Made by a program: the position numbers and the translations under genes. Below, piece after piece: positions 16,163 through 22,092 of a DNA stretch of 24,525 nt. The stretch's first letter is position 1. Each line of letters opens with the position of its first letter. This DNA is from a virus. The notes under the pieces were generated by a model, which searched no databases, was not told the DNA's origin, and saw only the letters and a program-made list of their open reading frames with translations. The stretch spans positions 1 to 24,525 of the IMG/VR virus record IMGVR_UViG_3300050821_004764; one strand, written 5' to 3'.

Positions 16163-16198
16163 CGAGACGCGCTCTCTCGAAAGGGGGAGCGCGTCTCG
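16163..16198 (+). repeat. Strong hairpin, 12-bp perfect stem extended to a GAAA tetraloop
   Basis: Arms CGAGACGCGCTC (16163-16174) and GAGCGCGTCTCG (16187-16198) are fully complementary. The inner bases TCTC and GGGG can continue the stem, with G-T wobble pairs, up to a GAAA loop at 16179-16182. No T-run follows, so it is not a standard terminator. It lies about 70 bases before the ATG at 16266 and is probably in the transcribed leader. Confidence 0.75.
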
Positions 16199-16202
16199 CG
16201 CG

Positions 16203-16225
16203 AGCGCTCTACTAGATAGAGCGTT
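16203..16225 (+). repeat. Second leader hairpin, CGCTCTA / TAGAGCG
   Basis: Perfect 7-bp arms (16205-16211 and 16217-16223) enclose a 5-base loop CTAGA. The stem extends outward by a G-T and an A-T pair. It is four bases after the strong hairpin. Confidence 0.65.
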
Positions 16226-16229
16226 CACG

Positions 16230-16247
16230 CGAGACGAAAGGGTCTCG
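16230..16247 (+). repeat. Third leader hairpin, CGAGAC / GTCTCG
   Basis: Perfect 6-bp arms have a GAAAGG loop. The left arm and loop echo the outer stem and GAAA loop of the hairpin at 16163. It ends two bases before the AGGAG ribosome binding site at 16250-16254, so it could influence translation of the gene at 16266. Confidence 0.6.
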
Positions 16248-16265
16248 AGAGGAGCGATTAGACAC

Positions 16266-16577
16266 ATGATGGGTATCTACGAGATTACGAAGGACGACGT
16301 TATGAGCGTGTACGCGGGCCAGGCGGGCAAGTGCATGTGCGGGTGCAAGGGGAAGCACACTTACAATTCGGACTACGTCGCGGCGGCGTCGAAGGACCGA
16401 GGGTACGAAGTCACGCAGGACGAGGTGAACGACGCGGTGGTCTTGCGCACGTTGCACATGGTCAAGGCGTACGAGGAGGATTGCGAAGTCGACGGCAACA
16501 TTGTGAGCGTGGACGTGGGCCGAAAGACCTACGTGCTGTACCTCGTGGGTTCGATCGAGGCGAAGGTGTCGGCATGA
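16266..16577 (+). CDS. Hypothetical small Cys-containing protein
   Basis: This 103-residue frame starts at ATG 16266 (or 16269) behind AGGAG at 16250-16254. An upstream in-frame start at 16071 would read through the hairpins and is rejected. The protein has a compact Cys cluster, GKCMCGCKGKH (about residues 22-31), then a helical acidic section (TQDEVNDAVVLRTLHMVKAYEED) and a beta-like end (IVSVDVGRKTYVLYLVGSIEAKV). The Cys cluster may bind a metal. No family is recognised. It is the first gene of the accessory operon and overlaps the next small frame by four bases. Confidence 0.75.
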   Translation: MMGIYEITKDDVMSVYAGQAGKCMCGCKGKHTYNSDYVAAASKDRGYEVTQDEVNDAVVLRTLHMVKAYEEDCEVDGNIVSVDVGRKTYVLYLVGSIEAKVSA

Positions 16578-16654
16578 CCACGAACGTGTACGAGGCGATC
16601 AAGTACCTGTCCCTCGCGAAGGTGTTGGAGCTTTCAGTGTGGGGGCTCTCGTGA
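16574..16654 (+). CDS. Tiny hypothetical protein (26 aa)
   Basis: The ATG overlaps the preceding stop (ATGA), and its own TGA overlaps a following GTG. It reads MTTNVYEAIKYLSLAKVLEL then SVWGLS. The two tight couplings are the only support. It could be a real leader-like or coupling peptide or chance. Confidence 0.4.
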   Translation: MTTNVYEAIKYLSLAKVLELSVWGLS

Positions 16655-16830
16655 CGGCGCGCGCCAAGCTCGCTCTGCTTTGCGCTCGTCTGTACGACTC
16701 GCGCACGCCCGACCGCGTGCGCCGACGTCTCTCGTTTGAAGTCTCTGTCCTGCGCAGTGCGCTCGCAGGCGGCGACCCGCTCGACATGATGCAGCGCGCG
16801 TCCGTTGGAGAGGAGGAGTGCGATGGCTGA
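16651..16830 (+). CDS. Small Arg/Leu-rich hypothetical protein
   Basis: A 59-residue frame starts at GTG 16651 (overlapping the previous TGA). An alternative GTG at 16639 is in frame. The protein is helical and basic (RAKLALLCARLYDSR, RVRRRLSFEVSVLRSALAGG) with an acidic end. It overlaps the start of the next gene by eight bases. No family is recognised. Confidence 0.5.
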   Translation: MTARAKLALLCARLYDSRTPDRVRRRLSFEVSVLRSALAGGDPLDMMQRASVGEEECDG

Positions 16831-17101
16831 TTCACTGTTCCATAGCGCCGACACATTGCCGGCGTCGGTCGAGGTCCCAGTGGTGAAAGACTGCTCGTGC
16901 GGACGAGCGTACACGGCGCGTCAGTTTGACGAACTCCCGACGCCCCCCGGTGGCGGGCTGATGGACATGGGTGATGGGTACGTCGTCGTGCTGCGAAACT
17001 GCGCATGCGGCAGCACGTTGGGGATCGAAGTCGCGCCGGACGCCCCGTCGTACTGCCTAGCGTGCGAGCACACGCACAACCTTTGCGTCTGCACCGACTG
17101 A
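16823..17101 (+). CDS. Small Cys-rich, zinc-binding-like protein
   Basis: This 92-residue protein starts at ATG 16823, with GAGGAGG just upstream. The in-frame GTG at 16805 would bury that signal. Cys motifs are spread along it: CSCGRAY, CACGS, CLACEH and CVC near the end. These are consistent with one or two zinc ribbons, with a Gly-rich loop (PTPPGGGLMDMGDGY) between. No family is recognised. Confidence 0.7.
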   Translation: MADSLFHSADTLPASVEVPVVKDCSCGRAYTARQFDELPTPPGGGLMDMGDGYVVVLRNCACGSTLGIEVAPDAPSYCLACEHTHNLCVCTD

Positions 17102-17111
17102 CGTTGACGAA

Positions 17112-17138
17112 CGACGCGCGAGCTTGTCTCGTGCGTCG
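17112..17138 (+). repeat. Intergenic hairpin CGACGCGCGAG / CTCGTGCGTCG
   Basis: Arms at 17112-17122 and 17128-17138 pair over 11 bases, with one G-T wobble and loop CTTGT. It lies between the stop of the Cys-rich gene (17101) and the start at 17182. There is no T-run. It may attenuate transcription or define an mRNA end. Confidence 0.55.
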
Positions 17139-17181
17139 AGGTCAGCGCCACTCGAGGCGACTGAACTACAGGAGCACTCAC

Positions 17182-17838
17182 ATGACCAAGATCCAACACG
17201 TCCCGTCGAATTCCAAGCAAACCAGCAAGACCGACCAAGTGCGCGCGATGCGCGAGGAGAAAGCCATGAAAGCAGAGCAGGCAGCCAAGAAGTCCACGAA
17301 CGTTGCGAACGCGTCGAACACCGAGAGCAGCGAGGCGCCCAAGGCGCCGAAGGCGAAGAAGGAGAAGAAGGACCGACCCAGCGCCGCGTTGCGCGTCGCC
17401 GTCCCGCTGAACCGTCTGCAGGTGCGTATCGCGAAGCTCGCGGCGAAGGTCGGCAAGTGGGACGCGCCGCGCGTCGCGGGCCCCGATGGCGGGGAGCGCG
17501 TTTCGGATGTCGTGGTGTGCGCGGGGCGACTCGAGCAGGCCGTCGCCATTCTCGACGGCGTCGGTACGATGCTGCGCCAGCTCCCGGCCGACTTCACGGG
17601 CAAGGCGCCCAAGGCTGCGAAAGAGAAAGCGGCGGCGAAGGTCGAGCTTGGGCCGGGCGCGATCGTCGGTCTGCGTGACAGCGCGCGCAAGGACTACGAG
17701 GACATCCTGGAGCCTGGGGAGTTTGATGAGCTCACGGTCAAGCGCTCGAACGGGAAGAAGGTCATCGTGCGCACGCTCGCGGGCAACGTGCTCGTGTTGC
17801 GTCGAGGGGACCTCATCCTGAAGACGGCCCAGGGCTGA
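17182..17838 (+). CDS. Lys/Ala-rich hypothetical protein with possible SH3-like C-terminus
   Basis: This 218-residue protein starts at ATG 17182 behind CAGGAGC (17169-17175). The longer in-frame start at 17005 lies inside the previous gene. Residues 1-70 are low-complexity and basic (AEQAAKKSTN, APKAPKAKKEKKD). A helical domain follows (about 72-140), with a second Lys/Ala linker near 145-155 (GKAPKAAKEKAAAK). The last 60 residues are beta-rich (GPGAIVGLRDSARKD, LTVKRSNGKKVIVRTLAGNVLVLRRGDLI), which may be an SH3-like barrel. Basic linkers suggest nucleic-acid contact. It stands just before the MoxR gene, separated by a hairpin. Confidence 0.65.
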   Translation: MTKIQHVPSNSKQTSKTDQVRAMREEKAMKAEQAAKKSTNVANASNTESSEAPKAPKAKKEKKDRPSAALRVAVPLNRLQVRIAKLAAKVGKWDAPRVAGPDGGERVSDVVVCAGRLEQAVAILDGVGTMLRQLPADFTGKAPKAAKEKAAAKVELGPGAIVGLRDSARKDYEDILEPGEFDELTVKRSNGKKVIVRTLAGNVLVLRRGDLILKTAQG

Positions 17839-17850
17839 CAAGTCGAGCCA

Positions 17851-17898
17851 ACGGTAGGGGGTCGCGAGCGCGCGAGCGTTCGCGTCGCCCCCTGCCGT
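17851..17898 (+). terminator. Terminator-like hairpin before the MoxR gene
   Basis: Outer arms ACGGTAGGGGG (17851-17861) and CCCCCTGCCGT (17888-17898) pair over 11 bases with one G-T pair. Inside, CGCGA (17863-17867) and TCGCG (17880-17884) can pair too. No T-run follows, so it may be an intrinsic terminator of the GC-rich type, a pause or a processing site. Confidence 0.4.
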
Positions 17899-17953
17899 GT
17901 GTTCGACAGTCGTTCACACGCTACAGTCACTCAACCCGATTCGGAGGCGCACC

Positions 17954-19102
17954 ATGAGCGTTGCCAACATCATTCACGCGGCCTACTTCAGCAAGGGCAT
18001 CAACGGTCTCTGGGGACTGCCCATCTTCTTCGTTGGCGAGCCGGGCATCGGCAAGTCGAGCATCCTCTCCGCGTTCACGCGCAAGTGGGACATCCCGCTC
18101 AAGGTGCTCTCCCCCGCACTGCACGGCGAAGGCGCGTTCGGCGTCATCCCGGTGCCGGGCAAAGACGGGCTCGACCATCCCGCCCCCACGTGGACGCGGG
18201 AGTTCACTGACGGCGGACTCGTCTTCGTTGACGAGCCGAACGCGGCCGGCCCGGCCCTTCAGCCCCCCATCATGGGCCTCGTGTGCGACCGACGCATCGG
18301 GGACCACTTCTTGGGTGAGCGCACGCGAACGCTCATGGCCATGAACCCCGTCGAGGTCGCCGCGAATGGACACGACCTGAGCGCCCCGCTCGCGAATCGA
18401 GGCGGGTGGGTGAAGTGGGACCCGCAGGCGGTCGAGACGTTCGTCCAGTTCCTCATGGGTGAGGGGCAGGGGGAAAAGATCGAGGTGCAGGACGCGAAGA
18501 AGGAAGAGGCCCGCGTCGAGAAGGCGTGGCCCGAGGCGTACGCGCGCTCGGTCGGTCTCATCTCGTCGTTCCTGATGTCCCATCCCGACCTCAAAAACAA
18601 GTGCCCGAAGGCAGGCGACCCCGCAGCGTCGGGCGCGTGGCCGTCGGATCGCTCGTGGGACATGGCGCTGCGCGCGCTGGCGGGCACGTTCGTTCATTCG
18701 ATGACGGACGCGGACAAGGACTCGTTCGTCGCGGGCTTCATCGGGCCCGTTGCCTACGAGGCCCTCTCGACTTTCATCGAACAGGCCGACATGCCGCACA
18801 TCCCCGACGTCGCCGACGGCAAAGTCGCGTTCGAATGGAACGCCAAGCGCCTCGACCGTTGCGCTGCGATCCTCAGCGCGTGCGTCGCGCTCGTGGTTCC
18901 GAGCGCAGCTGACCGACGAGTCGAGCGCGCGGCGCGCATCTGGACGTTCCTCGGTAACGCGGGGGCGTACGACATCACGGTGCCTGCCGCCCAGGCGCTC
19001 GTGAAGGCCGGGCTGCACCTCTCCAAGGAGGCGGCGCCGGTGCTCACCAAGATCCACCCCGCGCTTCGCGCTGCGGGCATCCGTGCAGGGGAGGCAATCT
19101 GA
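17954..19102 (+). CDS. MoxR-type AAA+ ATPase
   Basis: This 382-residue protein starts at ATG 17954 with CGGAGG upstream. Walker A is GEPGIGKS (28-35). Walker B is LVFVDE (89-94). Sensor 1 is at Asn131 (RTLMAMNP), and the LANR motif carrying an arginine (Arg149) follows. This is the core of MoxR-family AAA+ proteins, which act as hexameric chaperones that load or remodel protein complexes, normally with a VWA-domain partner encoded next door. Here that partner begins at the stop codon (TGATG), so the two are translationally coupled. The C-terminal helical part (about 150-382) is longer than in minimal MoxR proteins. The insert VQDAKKEEARVEKAW is charged. The target is unknown. Confidence 0.85.
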   Translation: MSVANIIHAAYFSKGINGLWGLPIFFVGEPGIGKSSILSAFTRKWDIPLKVLSPALHGEGAFGVIPVPGKDGLDHPAPTWTREFTDGGLVFVDEPNAAGPALQPPIMGLVCDRRIGDHFLGERTRTLMAMNPVEVAANGHDLSAPLANRGGWVKWDPQAVETFVQFLMGEGQGEKIEVQDAKKEEARVEKAWPEAYARSVGLISSFLMSHPDLKNKCPKAGDPAASGAWPSDRSWDMALRALAGTFVHSMTDADKDSFVAGFIGPVAYEALSTFIEQADMPHIPDVADGKVAFEWNAKRLDRCAAILSACVALVVPSAADRRVERAARIWTFLGNAGAYDITVPAAQALVKAGLHLSKEAAPVLTKIHPALRAAGIRAGEAI

Positions 19103-20370
19103 TGGCCATGACGGCTGAAGAAGTCCTGGGTCAGGCTCGCCTGATCGTTAGGAAGAAGACTCCGTACTTTCGAGCCGCTCTCGTCGCGCTCATCCCCCGC
19201 CCGCTCGAAGGGCTTGGGACGATCGGCGTTGCGAGCGGGATGGACCACAAGGTCCAGTTGAGTCTCTCGCGCAGCGCGATCCTCGTCTACGACCCGGCCT
19301 GGCTCGCCGAGAAGACCCCCGAGCAAGTGGCGGGGCTGCTCGCGCACGAGATCCTGCACTTGCTCAACAGGCACGGGGAGCGATGCCAAGCTCGCGACCC
19401 GCGTCTGTTCAACGCGGCGGGGGACCTCGCGATCAACCCGACCGTGCGCGAGATGGGGTTCCAACTGCCCAACCAGAAAGACCAGGCCGGGCTCTGGCCC
19501 AAGGACTTCGGTTGGGAGGAGGGCCTGACTGCCGAGGAGTACTACAGGCGGCTCTTGGAGAAGCAGGAGCAAAACAAGGGCGGGGGCGGCGGCGCCGACG
19601 AAGGCGGGGTCGCTAACGGGAACTGCGGGTCGTGCGCGACGCACGACCCGAACGAGCAGAAGAAAGACGGCGACCAGGAGACGGACGGCAGCGGCCGCAC
19701 CGATCGCGAGATGGAGCGCATGTGCAAGCGCGTGGCGGAGGCGATTCAGGACGCCGCCAAGCAGCGAGGCACGCTCCCCGCCGGGCTCAAACGATGGGCC
19801 GAGCTGACACTCGTCCCCCCCAAGGTCCCCTGGCAGCAAAAGCTCGCGCACGCGATCCGTCGAGTGTGCGCGTACAGGCCGGGGGCGGTGGTCACGCGCT
19901 ACGACATGCCGAGCCGCCGTCAGGCGGGCATAGGCTACGGCATTGGCAAACCGATGCTCCCTCGACTTCGCTCCCCCGTGCCCAACGTCGCGATCGTGGT
20001 CGACACGTCGGGCAGCATGGGGAGAAGCGAGCTAACTGCGTGCCTACGCGAGTCGAGCGGCGTGCTACGCGCAGTGGGCGCGGGCGTGACGTTCCTCTCA
20101 TGCGACGCGGCTGTCCACGTGCTGCAGCAGGTCGACGACCCGCGCGAGCTGGTGAAGCTGCTCAAGGGCGGAGGCGGAACGGACTTCCGACCACCGTTCG
20201 AGGAGCTGGAGAAGCGCAAGACCCGCCCTGAAGTCTTGATCTTCATGACGGACGGGTGCGGCCCGGCCCCCGCGGTCGAGCCTAGCTGGTGCCGCACGAT
20301 CTGGTTGATCGTCGGCAAGGGCAATCGAGCGCCGTGCGACTGGGGCACGGCAATTCACGTGGAGGACTGA
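19102..20370 (+). CDS. VWA-domain protein with HExxH metallopeptidase-like N-terminal domain
   Basis: This 422-residue protein fits the DUF2201 (putative metallopeptidase) plus VWA-like architecture. The N-terminal domain (about 1-150) has HEILH at 82-86 and the conserved NAAGDLAIN (104-112), matching the family's zinc-site layout. A flexible Gly/Asp-rich stretch follows (about 155-205, with CGSC). The C-terminal VWA domain has the metal-ion adhesion motif DTSGS at 301-305, GGGGTDF, and MTDG at 382-385. All key residues are present, so it looks intact. It likely works with the MoxR ATPase just upstream, which would move or activate it on a substrate. Whether the peptidase is active is not shown. 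Confidence 0.85.
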   Translation: MAMTAEEVLGQARLIVRKKTPYFRAALVALIPRPLEGLGTIGVASGMDHKVQLSLSRSAILVYDPAWLAEKTPEQVAGLLAHEILHLLNRHGERCQARDPRLFNAAGDLAINPTVREMGFQLPNQKDQAGLWPKDFGWEEGLTAEEYYRRLLEKQEQNKGGGGGADEGGVANGNCGSCATHDPNEQKKDGDQETDGSGRTDREMERMCKRVAEAIQDAAKQRGTLPAGLKRWAELTLVPPKVPWQQKLAHAIRRVCAYRPGAVVTRYDMPSRRQAGIGYGIGKPMLPRLRSPVPNVAIVVDTSGSMGRSELTACLRESSGVLRAVGAGVTFLSCDAAVHVLQQVDDPRELVKLLKGGGGTDFRPPFEELEKRKTRPEVLIFMTDGCGPAPAVEPSWCRTIWLIVGKGNRAPCDWGTAIHVED

Positions 20371-20372
20371 CG

Positions 20373-20588
20373 ATGGACCTGGGACTACTCGTACAGTGGA
20401 AGATGGTCCTGTCGTCTTCCGAGTTGCGCCTCGTACAGAAGGGACTGCGGGGTGTGCTCAAGGAAGAGGAGAAAGCGGACGCGCTCGCACTGCAGGAGAA
20501 GATCATGCGCGAGCGCGCGCGCCAAGCAGAACAGATGGCCGACGAGGCCGCAAAGGCAGTTGCCAACATCGAGGAGCGGAACCAATGA
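20373..20588 (+). CDS. Small coiled-coil hypothetical protein
   Basis: This 71-residue protein starts at ATG 20373 with GGAGGA at 20361-20366. The rest is one long charged helix (KEEEKADALALQEKIMRERARQAEQMADEAAKA), likely coiled coil. Its stop overlaps the next ATG (ATGA). No family is recognised. It may be an adaptor to the MoxR-VWA pair, which is an inference from position. Confidence 0.7.
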   Translation: MDLGLLVQWKMVLSSSELRLVQKGLRGVLKEEEKADALALQEKIMRERARQAEQMADEAAKAVANIEERNQ

Positions 20589-21448
20589 GCAAGGACATGC
20601 AGGACACGGGGTACATGGTCGTCGAACGCCCGGTGGAAGAAGCGGGCGCGATGGTCTTCTGGCGCTTGAGCGGCTCGCTCGACTTGGCGAAGCTCAAGGC
20701 AGCGTGGGCGACGGAGGGGCTCGAGGAGAAGCTCCTCCCCGATCCGCCAAGCGAGCAGGTGGCTCTGAAGAGAGCCATCCGCGACTTCGCCGAATCGCGT
20801 CGACTCGTGCGCCCCCTCGAGCACCGAGCTGGGTGGAGCATCGTGGTGGAGACGGCGAAGGGGGACGCGTTGGAGTACTCGCAAGCGCTGACCGTCAAGT
20901 TGAACGGGGCCGGACAGCCCGTTTGCGACCCGGCAGAGCACCCGGCCGCGGGCGCAATCGAGGCCGCGTACACGCACAACCTCGACAACGTCTCGCAAGG
21001 CGACGTGTCGGGGTGGCTCTGCAGGCTGATGGACCGAGTGGACGCCGTCTCGCTCCGAGACACGGGCGGCGTCTACTTCGTCCCGAGGCACTGCCTGGAC
21101 CGATGGCGCGCGATGGTGCGCGCCATTCGCAGTGCGAGCGCGCATGCCGTGTTCGGCGTCCCCGCGATGCCAGCCGACGAGACGGTCGCGGCGGTGCTCG
21201 ACGCAATCACGAACGAGGCAATGGCCGACGTCACGGCGCTCGCCGACCAGCTCGCGAAGGGCGAGCTAGGGGAGCGAGCGATGGAGTCGCGACTCACGAA
21301 GACCAACTCCATCGAGCTGAAACTCGGGCGCTACGAGGCGCTTCTCGGCACCAAGCTAGAGGACGTGCGCGCGAAGCTCGACGCGGTTCGGCAGAACCTG
21401 ACGGTCGCGATCCTCACTGCGAGCCCGCAAGCTAAGATGGCGGTGTGA
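20585..21448 (+). CDS. Hypothetical phage protein, possibly DUF6744-like
   Basis: This 287-residue protein starts at ATG 20585, overlapping the previous stop. An N-terminal section (AMVFWRLSGSLDLAKLKAAWATEGLEEKLLPDPPSEQVALKRAI) has the pattern I associate with the DUF6744 phage family, but I could not check it. The central part (about 75-190) is mixed alpha/beta with Trp and Gly motifs (SGWLCRLMDRVDAVSLRDTGGVYFVP). The C-terminal third is helical with heptad-like repeats (LKLGRYEALLGTKLEDVRAKLDAVRQNL). It shares an operon with the MoxR-VWA pair. Function is unknown. Confidence 0.65.
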   Translation: MSKDMQDTGYMVVERPVEEAGAMVFWRLSGSLDLAKLKAAWATEGLEEKLLPDPPSEQVALKRAIRDFAESRRLVRPLEHRAGWSIVVETAKGDALEYSQALTVKLNGAGQPVCDPAEHPAAGAIEAAYTHNLDNVSQGDVSGWLCRLMDRVDAVSLRDTGGVYFVPRHCLDRWRAMVRAIRSASAHAVFGVPAMPADETVAAVLDAITNEAMADVTALADQLAKGELGERAMESRLTKTNSIELKLGRYEALLGTKLEDVRAKLDAVRQNLTVAILTASPQAKMAV

Positions 21449-21873
21449 CCATGAAACACCTCATCTTGATCGCGTGCCTCTTCGCCGCCGCCGGATGCAC
21501 GTTCGGCGGCGCGACGGTCGACCAGCCGATCCCCCAACCCCCCGCGTGCGACGCGGGGGCGCAGGTCGTGGCTGACGCGGGGGTCGCCGACGCGGCCCTC
21601 GCGCGCTGCGATGCTCCCCGCGGGGAGTCCGACTGCCCCCACTACAGGAACCTCTGCTGGAGCGTCACGTGCTCCTTCTCGGGGGTGTGCGAGGAGCGTC
21701 CGTACGCCGCAGGTTCGTCACTCCCGGTGGAGCCCGCCGGCGCCTGCGAGGTGCTCACGTGCGACGGCGCGGGCAACGTTCTCAGCTCGTGGGTCCCGGC
21801 GGGGACCCCCTGCACCCTCGGGGGCGATGCGGGCCGTGGGACCTGCAACGCGAACGGCGTCTGCCTGCCGTAG
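21445..21873 (+). CDS. Cys-rich lipoprotein
   Basis: This 142-residue protein starts at GTG 21445 (overlapping the previous stop) or ATG 21451. The N-terminus is a signal peptide (MKHLILIACLFAAAGC) ending in a lipobox-like AAGC, so the Cys would be lipidated. The mature part is Cys-rich, with many regularly spaced cysteines (CDAG, CDAPRGESDC, LCWSVTC, GVCEERP, CEVLTCDG, CTLGG, CNANGVCLP) and Asp-Ala-Gly motifs, a style common in Myxococcota surface lipoproteins. In a phage it may act in superinfection exclusion, as an outer-membrane spanin, or as cargo. This is unclear. It ends the accessory operon. Confidence 0.75.
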   Translation: MTMKHLILIACLFAAAGCTFGGATVDQPIPQPPACDAGAQVVADAGVADAALARCDAPRGESDCPHYRNLCWSVTCSFSGVCEERPYAAGSSLPVEPAGACEVLTCDGAGNVLSSWVPAGTPCTLGGDAGRGTCNANGVCLP

Positions 21874-21920
21874 ACGAGCGCGAGCGACGCTTAGCACACA
21901 CTAACTTACACGGCCTAAAA

Positions 21921-21951
21921 CGCTCGTAGACGCGTTCGCGCGCTACGAGCG
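21921..21951 (+). terminator. Strong hairpin downstream of the lipoprotein gene
   Basis: Perfect 9-bp arms CGCTCGTAG (21921-21929) and CTACGAGCG (21943-21951) enclose a 13-base loop that itself holds CGCG TT CGCG. It lies 47 bases after the lipoprotein stop with no T-run. A GC-rich terminator or operon boundary is plausible. Confidence 0.45.
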
Positions 21952-21953
21952 CG
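21938..21953. repeat. 16-bp direct repeat, copy 1 (hairpin GCGCGCTACGAGCGCG)
   Basis: This unit is itself a near palindrome: CGCGCT / AGCGCG around ACG. The identical 16 bases recur at 21980-21995, 42 bases downstream. Confidence 0.6.
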
Positions 21954-21979
21954 CACGTGTAGACGGGGGCCCCGGAAAC

Positions 21980-21995
21980 GCGCGCTACGAGCGCG
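21980..21995. repeat. 16-bp direct repeat, copy 2
   Basis: This copy is identical to 21938-21953. It lies between the lipoprotein gene and the zinc-finger operon. Paired operators are one reading. Confidence 0.6.
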
Positions 21996-22046
21996 TATCG
22001 CGAGCGCGCAGCGACGTCACGCGCGTCTGTCGAACGCGTCTCAGCG

Positions 22047-22060
22047 CTCGCGCGCGCGAG
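22047..22060. repeat. 14-bp perfect palindrome CTCGCGCGCGCGAG
   Basis: The alternating CG core is self-complementary and directly abuts TTACAGC at 22061, so it could be an operator overlapping the putative promoter. Confidence 0.6.
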
Positions 22061-22080
22061 TTACAGCAACGCTAGAACAG
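22061..22080 (+). promoter_or_regulatory. Conserved motif TTACAGC-N5-TAGAACAG before the zinc-finger operon
   Basis: The bases are TTACAGC AACGC TAGAACAG, ending 12 bases before ATG 22093 and touching the AGGAGAG signal. The same halves and gap precede the resolvase on the opposite strand (15656-15675). The spacing is not that of a sigma-70 -35/-10 pair. Confidence 0.4.
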
Positions 22081-22092
22081 GAGAGAAAAGCC

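Larger units (their letters stand above)
15616..16265. other. Non-coding, palindrome-rich intergenic island
   Basis: About 650 bases separate the resolvase (on -) from the accessory operon (on +). No gene is supported: the longest candidate on + (ATG 15737, 79 codons) has lower third-position GC than its neighbours and an odd composition. The right-hand two thirds hold a run of perfect inverted repeats, listed separately. A possible -35-like TTGACT lies at 15977-15982, but no good -10 follows at the right spacing. The region must carry the promoters for both divergent units, one of which may be the motif at 15656-15675. Confidence 0.7.
21874..22092. other. Palindrome-rich intergenic island before the zinc-finger operon
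   Basis: This 219-base gap holds a 9-bp hairpin, two copies of a 16-bp repeat, GGGGCCCC, and a 14-bp palindrome CTCGCGCGCGCGAG at 22047-22060. The motif TTACAGC-N5-TAGAACAG and an AGGAGAG ribosome binding site before ATG 22093 end it. No gene is seen. It resembles the island at 15,900-16,250 in style. Confidence 0.7.

Noticed and set aside
15616-22092. tRNA or CRISPR in the non-coding islands
   Set aside because: No cloverleaf with T-arm consensus and no regularly spaced repeat-spacer units were seen. The two 16-bp direct repeats are too few and too close together.
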